A stretch of DNA of 64,000 bases from Promerops cafer (lineage: Eukaryota; Chordata; Aves; Passeriformes; Nectariniidae): assembly GCA_013398275.1 (NCBI GenBank), contig VZSE01012461.1, positions 83,127-147,126 on the forward strand, in the 5' to 3' direction. Below, piece after piece: positions 48,131 to 60,199 of this stretch (within the stretch, counting starts at the first letter, position 1; every line of letters starts with the position of its first letter). The notes under the pieces were generated by a model, which was not told the origin of the DNA, ran no database searches, and worked only from the letters and a program-made list of their open reading frames with translations. The translations under genes were made by a program, and so were the position numbers.

Positions 48131-51100
48131 ATTTAATATGCCTGCAGAGAGAGAGAGAAGGGCAAGAGGCAGCTCAGGAGGAGAGAGGGAGCTGGGCCAG
48201 GAGGTGCCAGCAATAAACCACAGTGATTAAGAGCTGGCCGTGCTGAGCAGGGTTCAGCAGCGAAGGGTAAGCGATGGCCACTCACACCAGCACCATGTCC
48301 CTTCCCCGTGCTCTGCCATGCCTGCCACAGCCCTTGGCAGCGGTGAGGAAGGTGTCCCAAGGACAGGGATGGGTAAAGGCAGTGAGAACTGTGTGCTGCA
48401 GCCCATGGCCCAAGCCTGCCCATAGCTGAATGTTGCCATTGCCAATGGATTGCTCCTGGCAATCCAGGAGAGCCAGGTTGTTGCACAAGTTCCCCTCGCA
48501 GCCAAGGCTCCACTTATTTGAGAGGGCATTTAGCAAGAGCCCCAGAGAGCAGAGAAACAGGATGGGTCACTGGGAGGAAGGTGCCCTATTGCCTGCCCAG
48601 CACACGGTACTGACTGCCACAGGGGGCAGCTGGGCCATGGAGCCAGTGGGAAGGTCTCTGCTAGGTCAAGAAAAAGGAAACTTGGGACCTGAACAGCAGC
48701 TTTCCTGCTGCCATCCCACATCTGGCCTCTCAGGGCTACTGCAACCATCATCTCTGCCATGTTTCACTGTTGAGCTTTCCATGGCCATTCACCACCGCCC
48801 GGATTTTGACCACTGGTGTGAAACCAGCAGCAGCGACGGGCGCTGAAGGAGAATCTCTAAGGGCAGGAGATGTGTTGGTGGCAACACAACAGTAAAGGTC
48901 TGAAGAGCGAGGGGTACCAGAAGAGGGCTCATATCCCGTCCAGCCCTGCACGAGAGCACCCGCTGCGAGGGAAAGCTCTCCTGGTGCTGACAGTCCCTGT
49001 GCTGCCTGTGCCCTTCTGACAGTGGGACACGTGACTGCAGCTGGAGTGATGGATGGGGCTGGAGTCTCTCTTTAATAGTATCTCACAGTGGTTTCCGTAA
49101 GTTGATGGAGATTGCACAACACTGCCAACTGCCATGCCGGATATATTTTGCAACCAAGGCTTCTATGCCACATCTGTAGGATGATATGCCAGGGTCTTCT
49201 GAGGAGGTCTGGGGAAGTTTGAGCACAGGAAGAAAAAAAGAAAAATAAAAGGAAAAGAAAAAAGTCAACAAACCTCTTTCCATAGCAGCTATTTTGGTGA
49301 GGCACCCTGGGGTGAGAGCACCAGCCAGCCCAGCAGGCTTGCTCAGAGCTCTGCCCACTCCCAGCTGGGAGAAGGTCCCTTTCCCATGGGTGGGTGGCAG
49401 TGCATCGTGAAACGCCCAGACAGGAACTGCAAAGTCTGTGCTCACCAGGAGTAGCTGCGAGGCAGGGCCTGAGGTGGCAGTGGCCCTCCCTGGGGAAGCA
49501 GCGCTGCTGGAGCATGGGGAGGTGTTGGACAGCTGCTGGGGATGGCTGTGGGCTGTCCCAGCTGATGGCCCTGGGAAGTGCCATCCTTGTCGTGCAGGCT
49601 CAGCAGCTCATGCCAGAGAGTGAAAGCTCCTATAACTTGAGCTCATGCCATCACCCATCCTCTTGGCCTCTTTCCAGAAGAGGAGAAAGGACTTTGGCAT
49701 ACATGACTGGACTAGAGGATGTTGGAGAAGATGTTCAGTGTGACACTAGCCTAGCTGGTACCACATGTCTTGGACATCAGCAGCTCTATGGCAGAAGCCC
49801 TGTGTTCCTGGACTCAGACATGAACCCATCAGCTTCTGATTTAGGAGGAAAGAGATGATCTCTGACACAGGGAACCTGTAAGACTTGACAGACCAAAGCA
49901 GGCCATGGGGGGCAGGAGCACCTTGCAGGGACAGGACATCAAGTACAGGTGCTGAATTCCCTGTGAGACAGCTTCTCATCAGCGAGGAGATGTGGATGCA
50001 GAGGGAAGCATGGAACCAAGGCTTCAAAGATGCTCAGAGTTTAAGTGGCTGAAAATTAAAGTTCTGGAACATTTTTTCAGCCTGCACTTAACAGTGGGGA
50101 TGAGATAATGTCAGAAAGCTGAGCAGAGAGCATCTCTTGCAAAAGATTGATTATGCCAGTAAAAAACAAAGCTGAAAACTTTATGGCAGTGCCTCCATCA
50201 CCTTGGAGCCGAGCTCTGCCCTGTGTGGGATCCCTAAATGCTGACCAATATGGGTCCAGTCACATGTTCCCCATCACTGATGACAAATGCTGCTGTTCAC
50301 ATCACTCCCCTGCCTTGTGATGGATCTCCCTGCTCCCACTCCCAAGGGAGCAAGCAGCTCTTTTGTCCCCACATCGAACAGGTGGAGACTCTTCATGTAC
50401 CAGTGAGTCTCTTGTTCTTTGTGGGTGCTAAGAAAACCTTATAAAAACCCAGTAAGACACAACTCAATGGTAGATCTGCTAAGGGCTCCCTAAGACTTTT
50501 ACATCTCATCCATTTTCCACAGCTCTGCCAACACACACCCTCAGTCCTACCTGGGCTCAGACCTTGGGATAACCACGGCCTGACTAATCAAAGAGAGGAG
50601 AGATAATTAAGCAGAGGTGTCTCACTGTTATGGGATGGGGAAAGTCTCAGGAATTACCTCTTAAATCAGATGCAATGGAATCCTGGCATGCTTCTCTAAG
50701 TCTCAGCTACTCCAATGGTGCCTTGATGACCTGGCCAGTCCTGACCACACTGCCTGTGCATGGGTTCCCTCATCTTCAGTGTCTTGGTGCCACCTTTGGA
50801 CAAGCAGGTGTCCAGCTCTTGGGCTGAAGTGAGGCTCCCCTCTCCCCGGAATTGCATGGGTGAAACAAAACTGGGATCATCCTCACTGTAGCAACTTTAC
50901 CCTCGTCTTTAGGATCCACCTGGGAACACTCAGGCAGCAGAGCTGGCTGCTGCCCGCATGGACAAGCTCCAGCTTCTCTTTGATGCCTCAGTCCAGCCTG
51001 GTTTCATTCTGTTCAGAGGCACAGATAACACAAATCTCACTCCCTGGCCACTCAGGATGCATTCCCCAGATTCTTCATTCAGGGCCAGCGCTTCCCAGCA

Positions 51101-52733
51101 CCACCACACTAACATTCCCCATCCCACTCTCCTTATGATGCCACCAGCAGTACCCAACAGGTTATTTGTTTCTGCTGCTGCTGTCTGGTGCCCTGTGAGC
51201 AGGTTTGACAGCCAAAATGCTCCCTGAGGGTCTTGGGCTCAAAGCAGCAATAACTGTGTGTGTCTCAAGCACAAGCATCAAGATGCAGTTGGGAGTGGGG
51301 ACCACAGACAGACCCTGTGACACAGAGAATGGGGACATTGGAGGAATAACACAGAAAACACTCCCTTCAAATTTCCATACACACCCTCACTCCTGGGAGA
51401 AAAAAAGGAAAGAAAGAAAATGAAAGGGAAAAAAGTATCCTTTTCAAAGCAAGGATGTGGTAAGGCTGAAACATTCTCCCCTGACACATGAGCCAGGATG
51501 CAGAGATGCTGTTTTTTCCAGGAAGAAAGAAGGGATTTTGCTGTATCTGCCACTAAATGAAAAATCCATCTTACATCTCTACAGGTGAGGGCAGCTTAGC
51601 TCCACATTCCTGATTGCTGCCCCATGCCTCAGTTTCCCCACCAGTAAATCAGGTTGACACTCACCTACGGCAGAGCCAGACAATGAGCCTTAACCTGGAG
51701 CTGCAAAGCCCTTGGAGGGCCTTCCCAGACTCCACCATCCATCACTGTCTACAACAGGAACACAGAGCTTTTGTACTGCAAAGAGCAGGTCCCAGGCAAG
51801 GAGAGACACTGCCCTTTGGTGCTCAGACCCTCTCCCTTCTCCTCCTCCAGCAACAGTCTCCTTTCCCTCATCTTCTTCCTGCACAGGCCAGACACAGAGC
51901 CAAGCTAATAATTCAGATAAGAGAATTAAACTGATCCTGATTAGGAAAAGCCTTTACCCTGAAGAAAGCAAACTCTGGCTCGGTGCTGCCAGTAATCCAA
52001 TAGTCTCCCACGGCCCTGCAGCAAACCCGAAACCTGCCTGCAGGCAAAGGCACTTTGTCTTGGAACAAGGGAAGTTAAATGTGTCTTAATGGGAGTTTTG
52101 ACACGTTTTGCTTTGATTTCACTAATGTTACAAAAGTAACTGAGAAAATACTTCAGCCCCCCCATGAGGAGTCAGGTCCTCGTGTGTATGGACGAATTTC
52201 CCAGGTGGGCACTCTGGAAAGGGATTGGGGCTGTGGGGAGAAGAGGTCTTGGTGCCAAATCTCTTCACACTTTCCCTGGTGCAACTGTTTCTTTATGGGT
52301 CAGTCAGGGAGGCAGGAACCCTTCAGCTCCCCCAGTTTGCAGTGGCACCTGTGGGGCAGCCAGCATCACAGACGGGACCTCTTCTTGTTTCCCCATACAG
52401 ACAAAAAATGGGGAGATAATCCAGGCTGGGGGCCCTGTGACTGCCGGGATGGTGGGTCTGCCACAGTTTTAGTGGGCACTGAGGGTAAAGGTCTGCTTGA
52501 TGGGCGTCCCATGGGGCCCACAGAAACCCCCATCGTGGGAAAGAAGGAGATATGTGGGAATTGCTAAGGGGGGAGATGCTAAACCAGCACCCACCGGCAA
52601 GAGCTTTCAGGAGGCAAAGATGGGTTGTCTGCAACATGCCCTGGGGCAAAGGAGGATCCCCCTCTGTTTATTTTCCACTTCACTTACGCTGTTTGGGTAT
52701 GATAGGGCAGTCATTCCTTGCCGAAGCAACACC

Positions 52734-52835
52734 AGCTCCTGGGCTCTCTTAAACGCCATCTCTCCTCTCTGTGGGATGGAAAACCAAGTCATTAGGTGCT
52801 CTTCAGCTCAGGCATTTGTCACTGTTAAGGACACT
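52734..52835. repeat. Dispersed 100-bp repeat, copy A
   Basis: Closely resembles 55418-55520 in the same orientation. Shared words include CTCTTAAA, GCCATCTC, AGTCATTAGGT and CACTGTTAAGGACA, interspersed with substitutions. It does not match CR1. It could be an old SINE or DNA element or a local duplication. Confidence 0.75.
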
Positions 52836-54114
52836 GCCACGCCCCTGAGGGGGTGGGAGAGGTGTTCCCCCTTGCCCCCACGGACCCTCTTGGCAGCCCC
52901 TCCTGGGGCTGCTCCCCGCTCGCCCCCGGCACTGTTTCCAGCCCCAGGCTGGTATTTCATCTGCCCCAGGCAGAGCCGGGTACGATTCAGTACAGGCAGG
53001 ATGGTGACACGAGCCCATCAGTAACTCCCTTAAGCTTCAGCTATTTCTTTTCATTTGGCACCAAAACAGAACCTGGTGCTTCCCTGGTCCTCAGTCACTT
53101 AGGGCTGGGGAGATGTCCTGTGTAAACGAACCCCGTGCACATTTTGGGTGCATCTAACTCTGAAGCACCTGGGGAAATACAGGAAGAGGGAATCAGGTGC
53201 CTCCCACAGTGAGGCACTCAGGTTTAGATAAAAACCTGGGGCAGCAGGGGCAGTACCCAGTGTCTGGGTACTCCTCCAATCCACATTCAGGGATGGGAGC
53301 ATCCCTGATGGACCAGTCTGGATCTTAACTGCTATCCCAATGAAATGTGCCACATAACCCCTAATCCCCGATAGTAAATGGGCAAGAAGCAGGGTTTCCT
53401 CGGCTTTCCAGCCCAGTGGTCACTCTGTGGGCTTGCAGCACATCCCTGGCTGAGCCTTAGGGTGAGAACTGGGGTACCCACAGCAAGACTGCTGACTGGG
53501 CTGAGCAAGGAGAATTGGAGAAATAAACCTGGTGCAGTTAGGACAGCACTAATTTTAGCAAGGCTGGATGCAACAAGTTCAACTGGAATAAATCAGACAA
53601 GCAGCCAGGGCTGTGGGGTTGCAGGAGGATTCTCTGTGCCTCCATAGAGACAGTGTTTGCTTGCAGCAGCTTTTCCCATCCCTGCTCCAGTGGCCCCGTC
53701 TCTACCCGGCCTGACACAGCCCACATTTGTAGGCTATTTTTTGTTGTTTTAATGCAGGGCTGCAATTCTAACCCACAGCCTCAGACTGTCAAGCAGTTTT
53801 CTTTTTCTTTCCTTCAGAAAAAAAAATAAAAATACAGCTGAACTAATTTGATGAAAGGAGAAAATAAAATGTAAGCCAGACTAAACACATGCAGTTCCTA
53901 CCTACAGCCAGGGCCTGGCTTCTCCCAGGCCAAAGTCAACACATGTCAATTTTTAACATGACAGGGCTTTAAAAGGGAGATTTGAGCCCTGGATGAGAGG
54001 CCGCTGGAAAACATTAATAACAAGGTCTGTCAATTAAAGGCAGGCATGACAAGTCACCAGGACAAGAGCTGGGGGATTTCCCTTCCTCCCCTTCTCTTCC
54101 CTCTTAGTTTGGTG

Positions 54115-54131
54115 AAAAAAAAAAAAAAAAA
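54115..54131. repeat. A17 homopolymer
   Basis: Uninterrupted run of 17 A; simple sequence. Confidence 0.9.
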
Positions 54132-54443
54132 GTGATTTAAGAAAAACCACCTCAATTCTGAAGAAAATGAAGGATGGGCTTTGTTTAGGAGCCTTGAGAA
54201 CGGCCTGGCAGGCAAGGGTTGAGATCAACAGGTTAAGGAAAGCATTGCTTTGAAGGATGCTCCCCGTGGCTCCACCCATCCCAGTGCCATTGCTCCCACT
54301 TCACCTGTGCACGCTGGGGAGGAGCAGCAGCCTGGCTGCCTCCTCCAGAGCATCAAGCATCAGAAGGGTTTGCAGTTACTGCGCCCAGGTGACTCGGTGG
54401 TGATGTATCTGTTGCATTGGAAAGGGCTATTTTGGGTTCTGGT

Positions 54444-54480
54444 AAAAAAAAAAAAAAAAGAAAAAAGAAAAAAAGGAAAA
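54444..54480. repeat. A-rich purine tract
   Basis: A16 followed by GAAAAAAGAAAAAAAGGAAAA; simple purine sequence that keeps shadow ORFs with poly-Lys/Phe open on both strands. Confidence 0.9.
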
Positions 54481-55417
54481 ACACCACCCTGCTTTTATCA
54501 GCCCCATAGGAAGTGTTTCTATGGCTTTCATGAGGTGGGCAGGTTTCTGTCCCAAGCCACCCACTGGGCTCCAAAACAGTTGGGAAAAACAAGGGGCAGA
54601 GCAGTGGCAGCCCCACCAGTCTTTGGAAATGAAGGCAAAAGTGAGTGAGGAGAGGGGTAAGGGGGAGTGAGTGTTGGCACTAGGGGCTGTGGAGGGAAAA
54701 GGGCTTTATTCCCAAAATCCAGCAGACATCCCGCTGAGCCGGGGGATCATTCCCATGGTGCAGAGGAGCAGTGTTGTCTTTCAGCTGGGAGAGCAGGTAA
54801 AGATTCAGCCCAGAGGGAAATGGCAGAGATTCATTTCACCTTCAACCCCTAAATAAACACTGCATCCACAGTGACACGCTCTGCACGGTATATATTGTGC
54901 TGGTGTGCATTACACATCCACACAGCAGAGGAACCAGCTGGTGGAGCAGCTCCAACATCCCCTGCTGCCATATCCTGTCCCCAGCAGTGGCCCAACCAGA
55001 TGCTCCAGTAGGTCTTCAGAGCCCACAATAGTAAAATTGCAATTTGCTCTGCCACCCAGCATCAGCTCTCTTAGTCTCTGAAGGGGAGAGGACCTTCCTG
55101 GAGACCCTCTAGTTACAGACATTGCATCCACCCACTGACCTGACTGGTGGCTGTGCAGGGCTGGAGCAACACACTTCAAGTGGCTCAGATGTGCAGGGGC
55201 TTTGAGGGATGAAGCTCTGCCCCTTCGTGTGCCATTTGCCTGAGTGTGGCAGGTGAGCTGGGCTCCTGCCCTGCTCTCAGGCTGTGCTCCACTTTTTCTG
55301 GCCCAGCAAACAAAACCCCCTTCCAACACACATGGGGTTCACTTTGCAAAGACAGGCAGAGACATGCCAGGCTGATTTATTCCAACAAGGCCTAGGCCAG
55401 GCCCCTGAGGTGATGAA

Positions 55418-55520
55418 AGGCTCTTGGGGTCTCTTAAATGCCATCTCCCCTGCCTGTGGAGTAGAAACCAAAGTCATTAGGTACTCTTCTGCTCAGGGAT
55501 GTGTCACTGTTAAGGACAGT
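55418..55520. repeat. Dispersed 100-bp repeat, copy B
   Basis: Second copy of the element at 52734-52835, about 2.7 kb away in direct orientation. Translation of the plus strand in one frame gives LLNAISPACG here and LLNAISPLCG in copy A, followed by VIR.SSAQ..VTVKD in both, so frame and amino acids are partly kept. On the minus strand both show CCACAG followed by a GGAGATGGC word, like a splice acceptor. Confidence 0.75.
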
Positions 55521-56589
55521 AAGGACAGACTAAGACCAACATGCCGAGTGAAAACAGTGGTGAAGCTGATGCTTTCAGCCCAGTAGGGATTAAACGCACT
55601 GAGGATGGAGAAACCCCACAGGAGAGCCCACCCCTGAGCTCCTGCACTGGGCACATCAGTCTTCTCCATTTGGGGCACGCTGACCTCACTGCCCAACTTT
55701 GGGCACTGCCACAGCAGCACAGGCCACTAGCCCAGGCAGTGCCCACCCATGCTCAGCACCAGAGAGCTTGTGATGGTATTTCACAAGAGCCACTTTCATC
55801 ATCAAAAAGCATTTGAAGGCAGAGCTCAGAAAGCCTTTGGCTGTCCCTGCTCTGTGCCCATGGCTTCTGGAAGCTGCTTCATTGATGCTTCCCACTGCTA
55901 TGGTCCTGCTGGGACAGCTGTTGGCAGCACCACTGACATGTCCACAGGCAGTGGCTGGAAAACATTGGTGTGAACAACAGAAGCACTGTGGCTGAAGTCA
56001 AGAGCAGCTGCCTGTGCTCCTGGCCTTACTCATTTAAATCCTTGGCTCTGGTGGCTGCTACCCAGCCCCCTGCACCACCCACACTCTGGGCGAGCGCTGG
56101 CTGTCAGCTCACTGCCCGCCCTGCGCTTCCCAGGGCAAAGCCAGAGCCTTGTGCTCCCCACACTGGGGCACAGGTAGGTGGCACCTGGGATGATTTATGC
56201 CTTTGCTGCTGAGGTACTGTTCAGGTTTCTGTTCAGGCTGTCAGAGGCAGCTCAGAGGAGACCTAAGCAGGGAGATGATGGCTCTGTGGCCAGCAGGGAC
56301 TATCTGTACATCTCCATCCCAATGGCTGCCTGTTGTCACTGTGCTGCCACCGTACCCACGCTGTCCTCTAGCACACAGGTCGACCCCCAGTCACATTTCA
56401 CATGCGTTCTCCAGATATCCAGCACAGCCTATCACACTGTTCTCCCTCCTCCCCTTCCAGGCAGGCAGAGCAGCCCCTGCTTCCCACAGTATCACCCAGC
56501 AGGATCACTCAGTACCGGGGAACAAAATTGAAGGAAAGCCCTTTTAAATCCAGTTCACGCCTTGCATCAAGAAAGGTTAGTCTTCCACT

Positions 56590-56612
56590 CCCCAGATAAT
56601 GATACAGATGTT
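56590..56612. promoter_or_regulatory. GATA plus E-box word cluster
   Basis: AGATAA (56594-56599), an adjoining GATA (56601-56604) and the E-box CAGATG (56605-56610) are packed into about 17 bp. The order and spacing do not match the classical TAL1-GATA composite, so binding is speculative. Confidence 0.3.
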
Positions 56613-59219
56613 ACACTGATGCCACATTTGATTTCAGCCAAAGAGCCAAGAGAGTTTAAAACATTCACCTCAAGCTGTAAGCAAAGCTTATTTTCGCTAA
56701 TCTCAATAATTACTCGACTTCTCCCACATCACAAGGAACAGCCATACAATGGCAAGGTTTCCTTCCTCCATAGGACCCTGCTCAGAGCAGAGATCAGAGA
56801 TTTGCAAGAAATCCCTTCTTTAAAGAGGTGTGTCTGGGGTTGCTGAACTGGATTCAACAGGATTGCTTGGGTCTCAAAGCAGGACCGGGGCCCGAACTCT
56901 TCCCATTCAAGACCAACATCTTTGACCCAAGAGCATCAGGGCTGTCGGTGCCACTAAAAGACCAGAAACGTACAAAGGCATGAAGGGTCAGTAGGACAAA
57001 CCCCTCTCAAACTCCACAAGATCTTTTCAGGCATACAGTGGGGACAAGGATAAATTAAGCATCTCCAGAGCAGTATCAAGTGAACAATTAGCAGAGAAAA
57101 GCTACCCATGAGGGCCTGATGGAACAGAGCAAGGAGATTTTCTTCCCAGACATGTCTGCTAGAAACAGCCTGAAACATTTCCATTTCTGTTGCCTTTTAA
57201 TAGCAAGGTCAGCTCCTTTCTTCCTACCCTGACATCCTCCATCAGGGCCTCTTTCTGGGAACTCTCAGCAATGCACCAGATGTCACTGAGAGACAGAAAA
57301 ACAACCAGAGGCCAAACTGGGGCATTTCACCATGGCTCTGGATGAACCACATAGCATTTGGCTCACTAGGGAGGGGAGCAGAGAGCACCACCTTGGTGGC
57401 ACTGCCAAGCCTCCCAAGCCCCTGGGGCTGGAAGGAGCCCCCTTCTCCCAGCATGAGCAGCCACCCTGCTCCTGGAAAAAGCCAGCAGCCCCACATCCTC
57501 CAGGCTCCCCCCAGCACTAACTGGACACTGGAAATAATCTAAATATTTGCAGGCCAAAGGAGCCTTGTTTGTTTTCCCCATTTTTGCTGAGTTTGAACAG
57601 CGCTCAGCACGGTACCCAGCACAATTCCAGTTCCCAGCAGCCCCAGTGGACACCAGCACACAAACATCCCCACTTGCTGGAGGGCAGGAATGCTCACAGT
57701 GAACTCTATCACAGTGCCTCCATAACACCCACACTACCAGCACTGGGGCAGCTTAGCTCCTACCTGTCACAGCAGCAGCTATCACAAGAGAGCCAGAGCT
57801 GGGAGAAAAGACCAACACCACTACCCCGAGAAGAGGGTGCTAACACCATACTCAAGGGAACATGCTTTTTTAGCTGAAGGATGCAATTACTCCCAGATTC
57901 CTAAAGGCTTTCTCAAGACTACAGACCTCAGGTATACAACCACCATGACAGCTGCTGGCCAGGAGGGCAAGGATGAAGTAGGGGAGAAAAGAAACCACAA
58001 GACTTAAGAAAGAAACCCACCTGTGTTTGGTGATGTGCTAAATTCCTCCTTCAAATATTCAGCACAGGACACATTTCCAGCCTTCTTCTCTTTAGTTCAA
58101 ACCTTGAGACTAAAAATACATCCACCTTAAAAAAACCCCCAAACCACCAAACATCCAAATCCCAGGCTCCAAAGCTTAAAAATATGTAGGTTTGTATTAG
58201 CCCTAAAAATGCAGCCATCTGCTCTCCCCACAAAGGAGCAGAAGGAAGCAAAGAGCAAAGGAAGGGGAGGGGAAGGTGTAGGTGTGGGCTTTTATGGGAG
58301 CACAGGTGCCCCGGGTTGGTAGGTCCCCAGCTGGGGAAGCCACCTTGGCATCCCCCTCCCAGGTGTGCTGCTGAGAGCAGGGGCTGCTCCCTGCCTCCAG
58401 AGGGTGGGCATGGCTCTGCAACTGCTGTGCAACACCTACCTGCAAACAGCTTATTGAAAGCACCCTTGAGCACCTGCCGACCTCTGGCAACACCTCTTCA
58501 CCCTCACCCAGGCTGGGGGAAGCTGAGGCAGGGGGCGAACCGAGGGTCAGGCTGGGATTTTGCTTTGCCCACACCAGCTCCTATCTCCCAGTCCCATTCC
58601 ACCTCTCTGCAGCAGGTGTAGATCATCTCCAGGGACAGACTGGAATACACCAACCCTACCAAACCCCCCACCTGGCCCCTCCTGAGCTGCTCCAACAGCA
58701 TGGCTGGGGCCACTGGGACACCCCTGTGGGACCTCCTGGGGATGGAGGGATGGGGAAAAGAAGGAAAAAAAAAAATCTTCCATCCTTTTGCCACCCTCGA
58801 GCTTCTCCCCATTTCCACATATTTCCAGAGTGTCTATTTTTCCACATTAAAGGGGGCTGGAATAAACGTCACGTTGCAGAATATATCTGTGAACAAAGCC
58901 ACAAGTGTGAATGGCCACATGCACAAATTCTCTCCCCTGATTTCCCAGGTTTTCAGGAGTGACCTTGGAAAAAGAGTGAGCCATAGTTCTTCATGGCATG
59001 GGTGATAACATGTTTGTCAACACTTAAACTGTCTGAAGGCTGCCCAGGTTTTATTTTATTGCATTTCCAGGTGCCACCAAGACCCGGTTGAATTACGTTG
59101 CCAACTCCTTCATAAAAAAAGAAAAGTGACTTCACTTTCCTGCAAAGAGTTCAAGGGCTCACGGGAGCCACTCAGATGTGTATAAGACTTTTAGGTTTTT
59201 TGGGTGGTGCTGTTGTTGT

Positions 59220-59248
59220 GGGTTTTTTTTTGTTGTTGTTGTTGTTTT
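59220..59248. repeat. T-rich and (TTG)n tract
   Basis: GGGT9G followed by four to five TTG units and T6; simple sequence. Confidence 0.85.
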
Positions 59249-59394
59249 TTCCCTGCAAGTGTGCAATAGCTAAAACTTGCAGGTGAAAGGCTTTGGGAAC
59301 CTACTTGCACTACTAAATAAAAATGTTTCATCCCCGCGGAAAGAAGCAGATGCAAACTCTTGAGTGTTCAAGCCCGCAGAGGGATTATATTTAA

Positions 59395-59650
59395 TTGCTA
59401 CGATCCGGCGCAGACTTGAGCGGTGCCGTCCCGGGGCGCGCCCCTGGGCTACCCCGTGAGGACCACCCGGAGCCCCGGGCGAGCACGGCTGCTGGCTCGC
59501 TCCCCGCCGGTCCGCGGCCGGGGGATGCTGAGCGGGGCGGCCCCGGCGGCCCCCGCTCCGCCGCGTCTCACCCGCCGCTGCCAGAAGGTGCCGCCGTCCG
59601 CCTGCGAATCGCTCCCGGCCCAATTAGGCGGCAGGTATCGGCTGCAATCA
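59395..59650. promoter_or_regulatory. CpG island upstream of the presumed GATA2 promoter
   Basis: A sharp CpG island (GGGGCGCGCCCC, CGGTCCGCGGCCGGGG) about 4.3 kb left of the terminal CpG island. It is followed at once by a GATA triplet and AT-rich DNA. It may be an alternative or antisense promoter, or part of a broad unmethylated domain around a developmental transcription-factor gene. Confidence 0.5.
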
Positions 59651-59657
59651 CGGCTGC

Positions 59658-59687
59658 TGATAGAGATAAATGGGGAAGGCACTATCT
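59658..59687. promoter_or_regulatory. Triple GATA site
   Basis: TGATAG (59658-59663), AGATAA (59664-59669) and CTATCT (59682-59687, reverse of AGATAG) lie within 30 bp: a direct pair plus one inverted site, all WGATAR. Confidence 0.5.
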
Positions 59688-59769
59688 GCCCAACAATAGT
59701 GTTTTTTTTTTTTAAAGGGGAAAAAAAAAATGAGAGAGAGAGGAAAAAAAAAAAAGAGAGAGAAAAAAA

Positions 59770-60190
59770 CAATTGAACTTTTCATCAGCTGCTAATCATG
59801 ATTTTTTTATTGCTTTGCTTAGCATTTTCTGGGGAATAAAACCTCAGAGGAGCCCAGTCTTTTGTGGAAAATGAAAGGGCATATAAAAAAATGAATGTAC
59901 ATGGATTCTAAATATTTCAGGTTGTATGACTTTGTGTTTGACCTTAGCAGAAGATGAACTAATCCTGCAATATAATAGACTTTCATAGAGATATGGAAAA
60001 TGGCTGCTTTTTTATCTCAGTTGCCATGGGAACCATCAGAGAGAAGGCCTAGCTGAGATGCAATAGAAGGTTATTAAATGTGTGCTTGTGTATATTGGAA
60101 AAATACAGCTTTTTGTCATCTCGTGTCACTCATAGGTCTTTAATGCGTAATGTTTAGGTTATTAATAAACTAACACAGGTCCATTTTTTA
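59770..60190. promoter_or_regulatory. AT-rich candidate conserved noncoding element with X-box
   Basis: About 420 bp of complex AT-rich sequence bordering the CpG island. It contains TTATCT (60012-60017), the RFX-type X-box GTTGCCATGGGAAC (60020-60033, close to the palindromic RFX consensus GTTNCCATGGNAAC), TGTTTGACCTTAG and TTAATGCGTAATG. Its position about 4 kb upstream of the presumed GATA2 distal promoter fits an enhancer. Conservation is not shown. Confidence 0.4.
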
Positions 60191-60199
60191 CAGAGAACA

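Larger units (their letters stand above)
39392..52733. other. Gene-poor RPN1-GATA2 interval, second part
   Basis: About 13.3 kb with no recognisable gene. It contains CpG-enriched patches near 39.90-40.17 and 42.82-43.15 kb, a pyrimidine-rich stretch with CCATCCATGCC words at 41.87-41.97 kb, an A-rich run at 47545, an AT-rich segment at 47.74-48.13 kb, and purine-rich runs at 49226-49262 and 51401-51436. Short ORFs throughout are not credible genes. Confidence 0.5.
52836..55417. other. Spacer between repeat copies, no gene recognised
   Basis: Noncoding, with A17 at 54115-54131 and an A-rich purine tract at 54444-54480. A small AT-rich patch with AAAAAAATAAAAATACAGC lies near 53818. Confidence 0.5.
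55521..59390. other. Gene-poor interval, third part
   Basis: No gene recognised. A moderately AT-rich block at 56.53-56.74 kb carries GATA and E-box words, and another short AT-rich block at 58.83-58.98 kb contains AAACGTCACGTTGCAG. A T-rich/(TTG)n run lies at 59220-59248. Confidence 0.5.
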
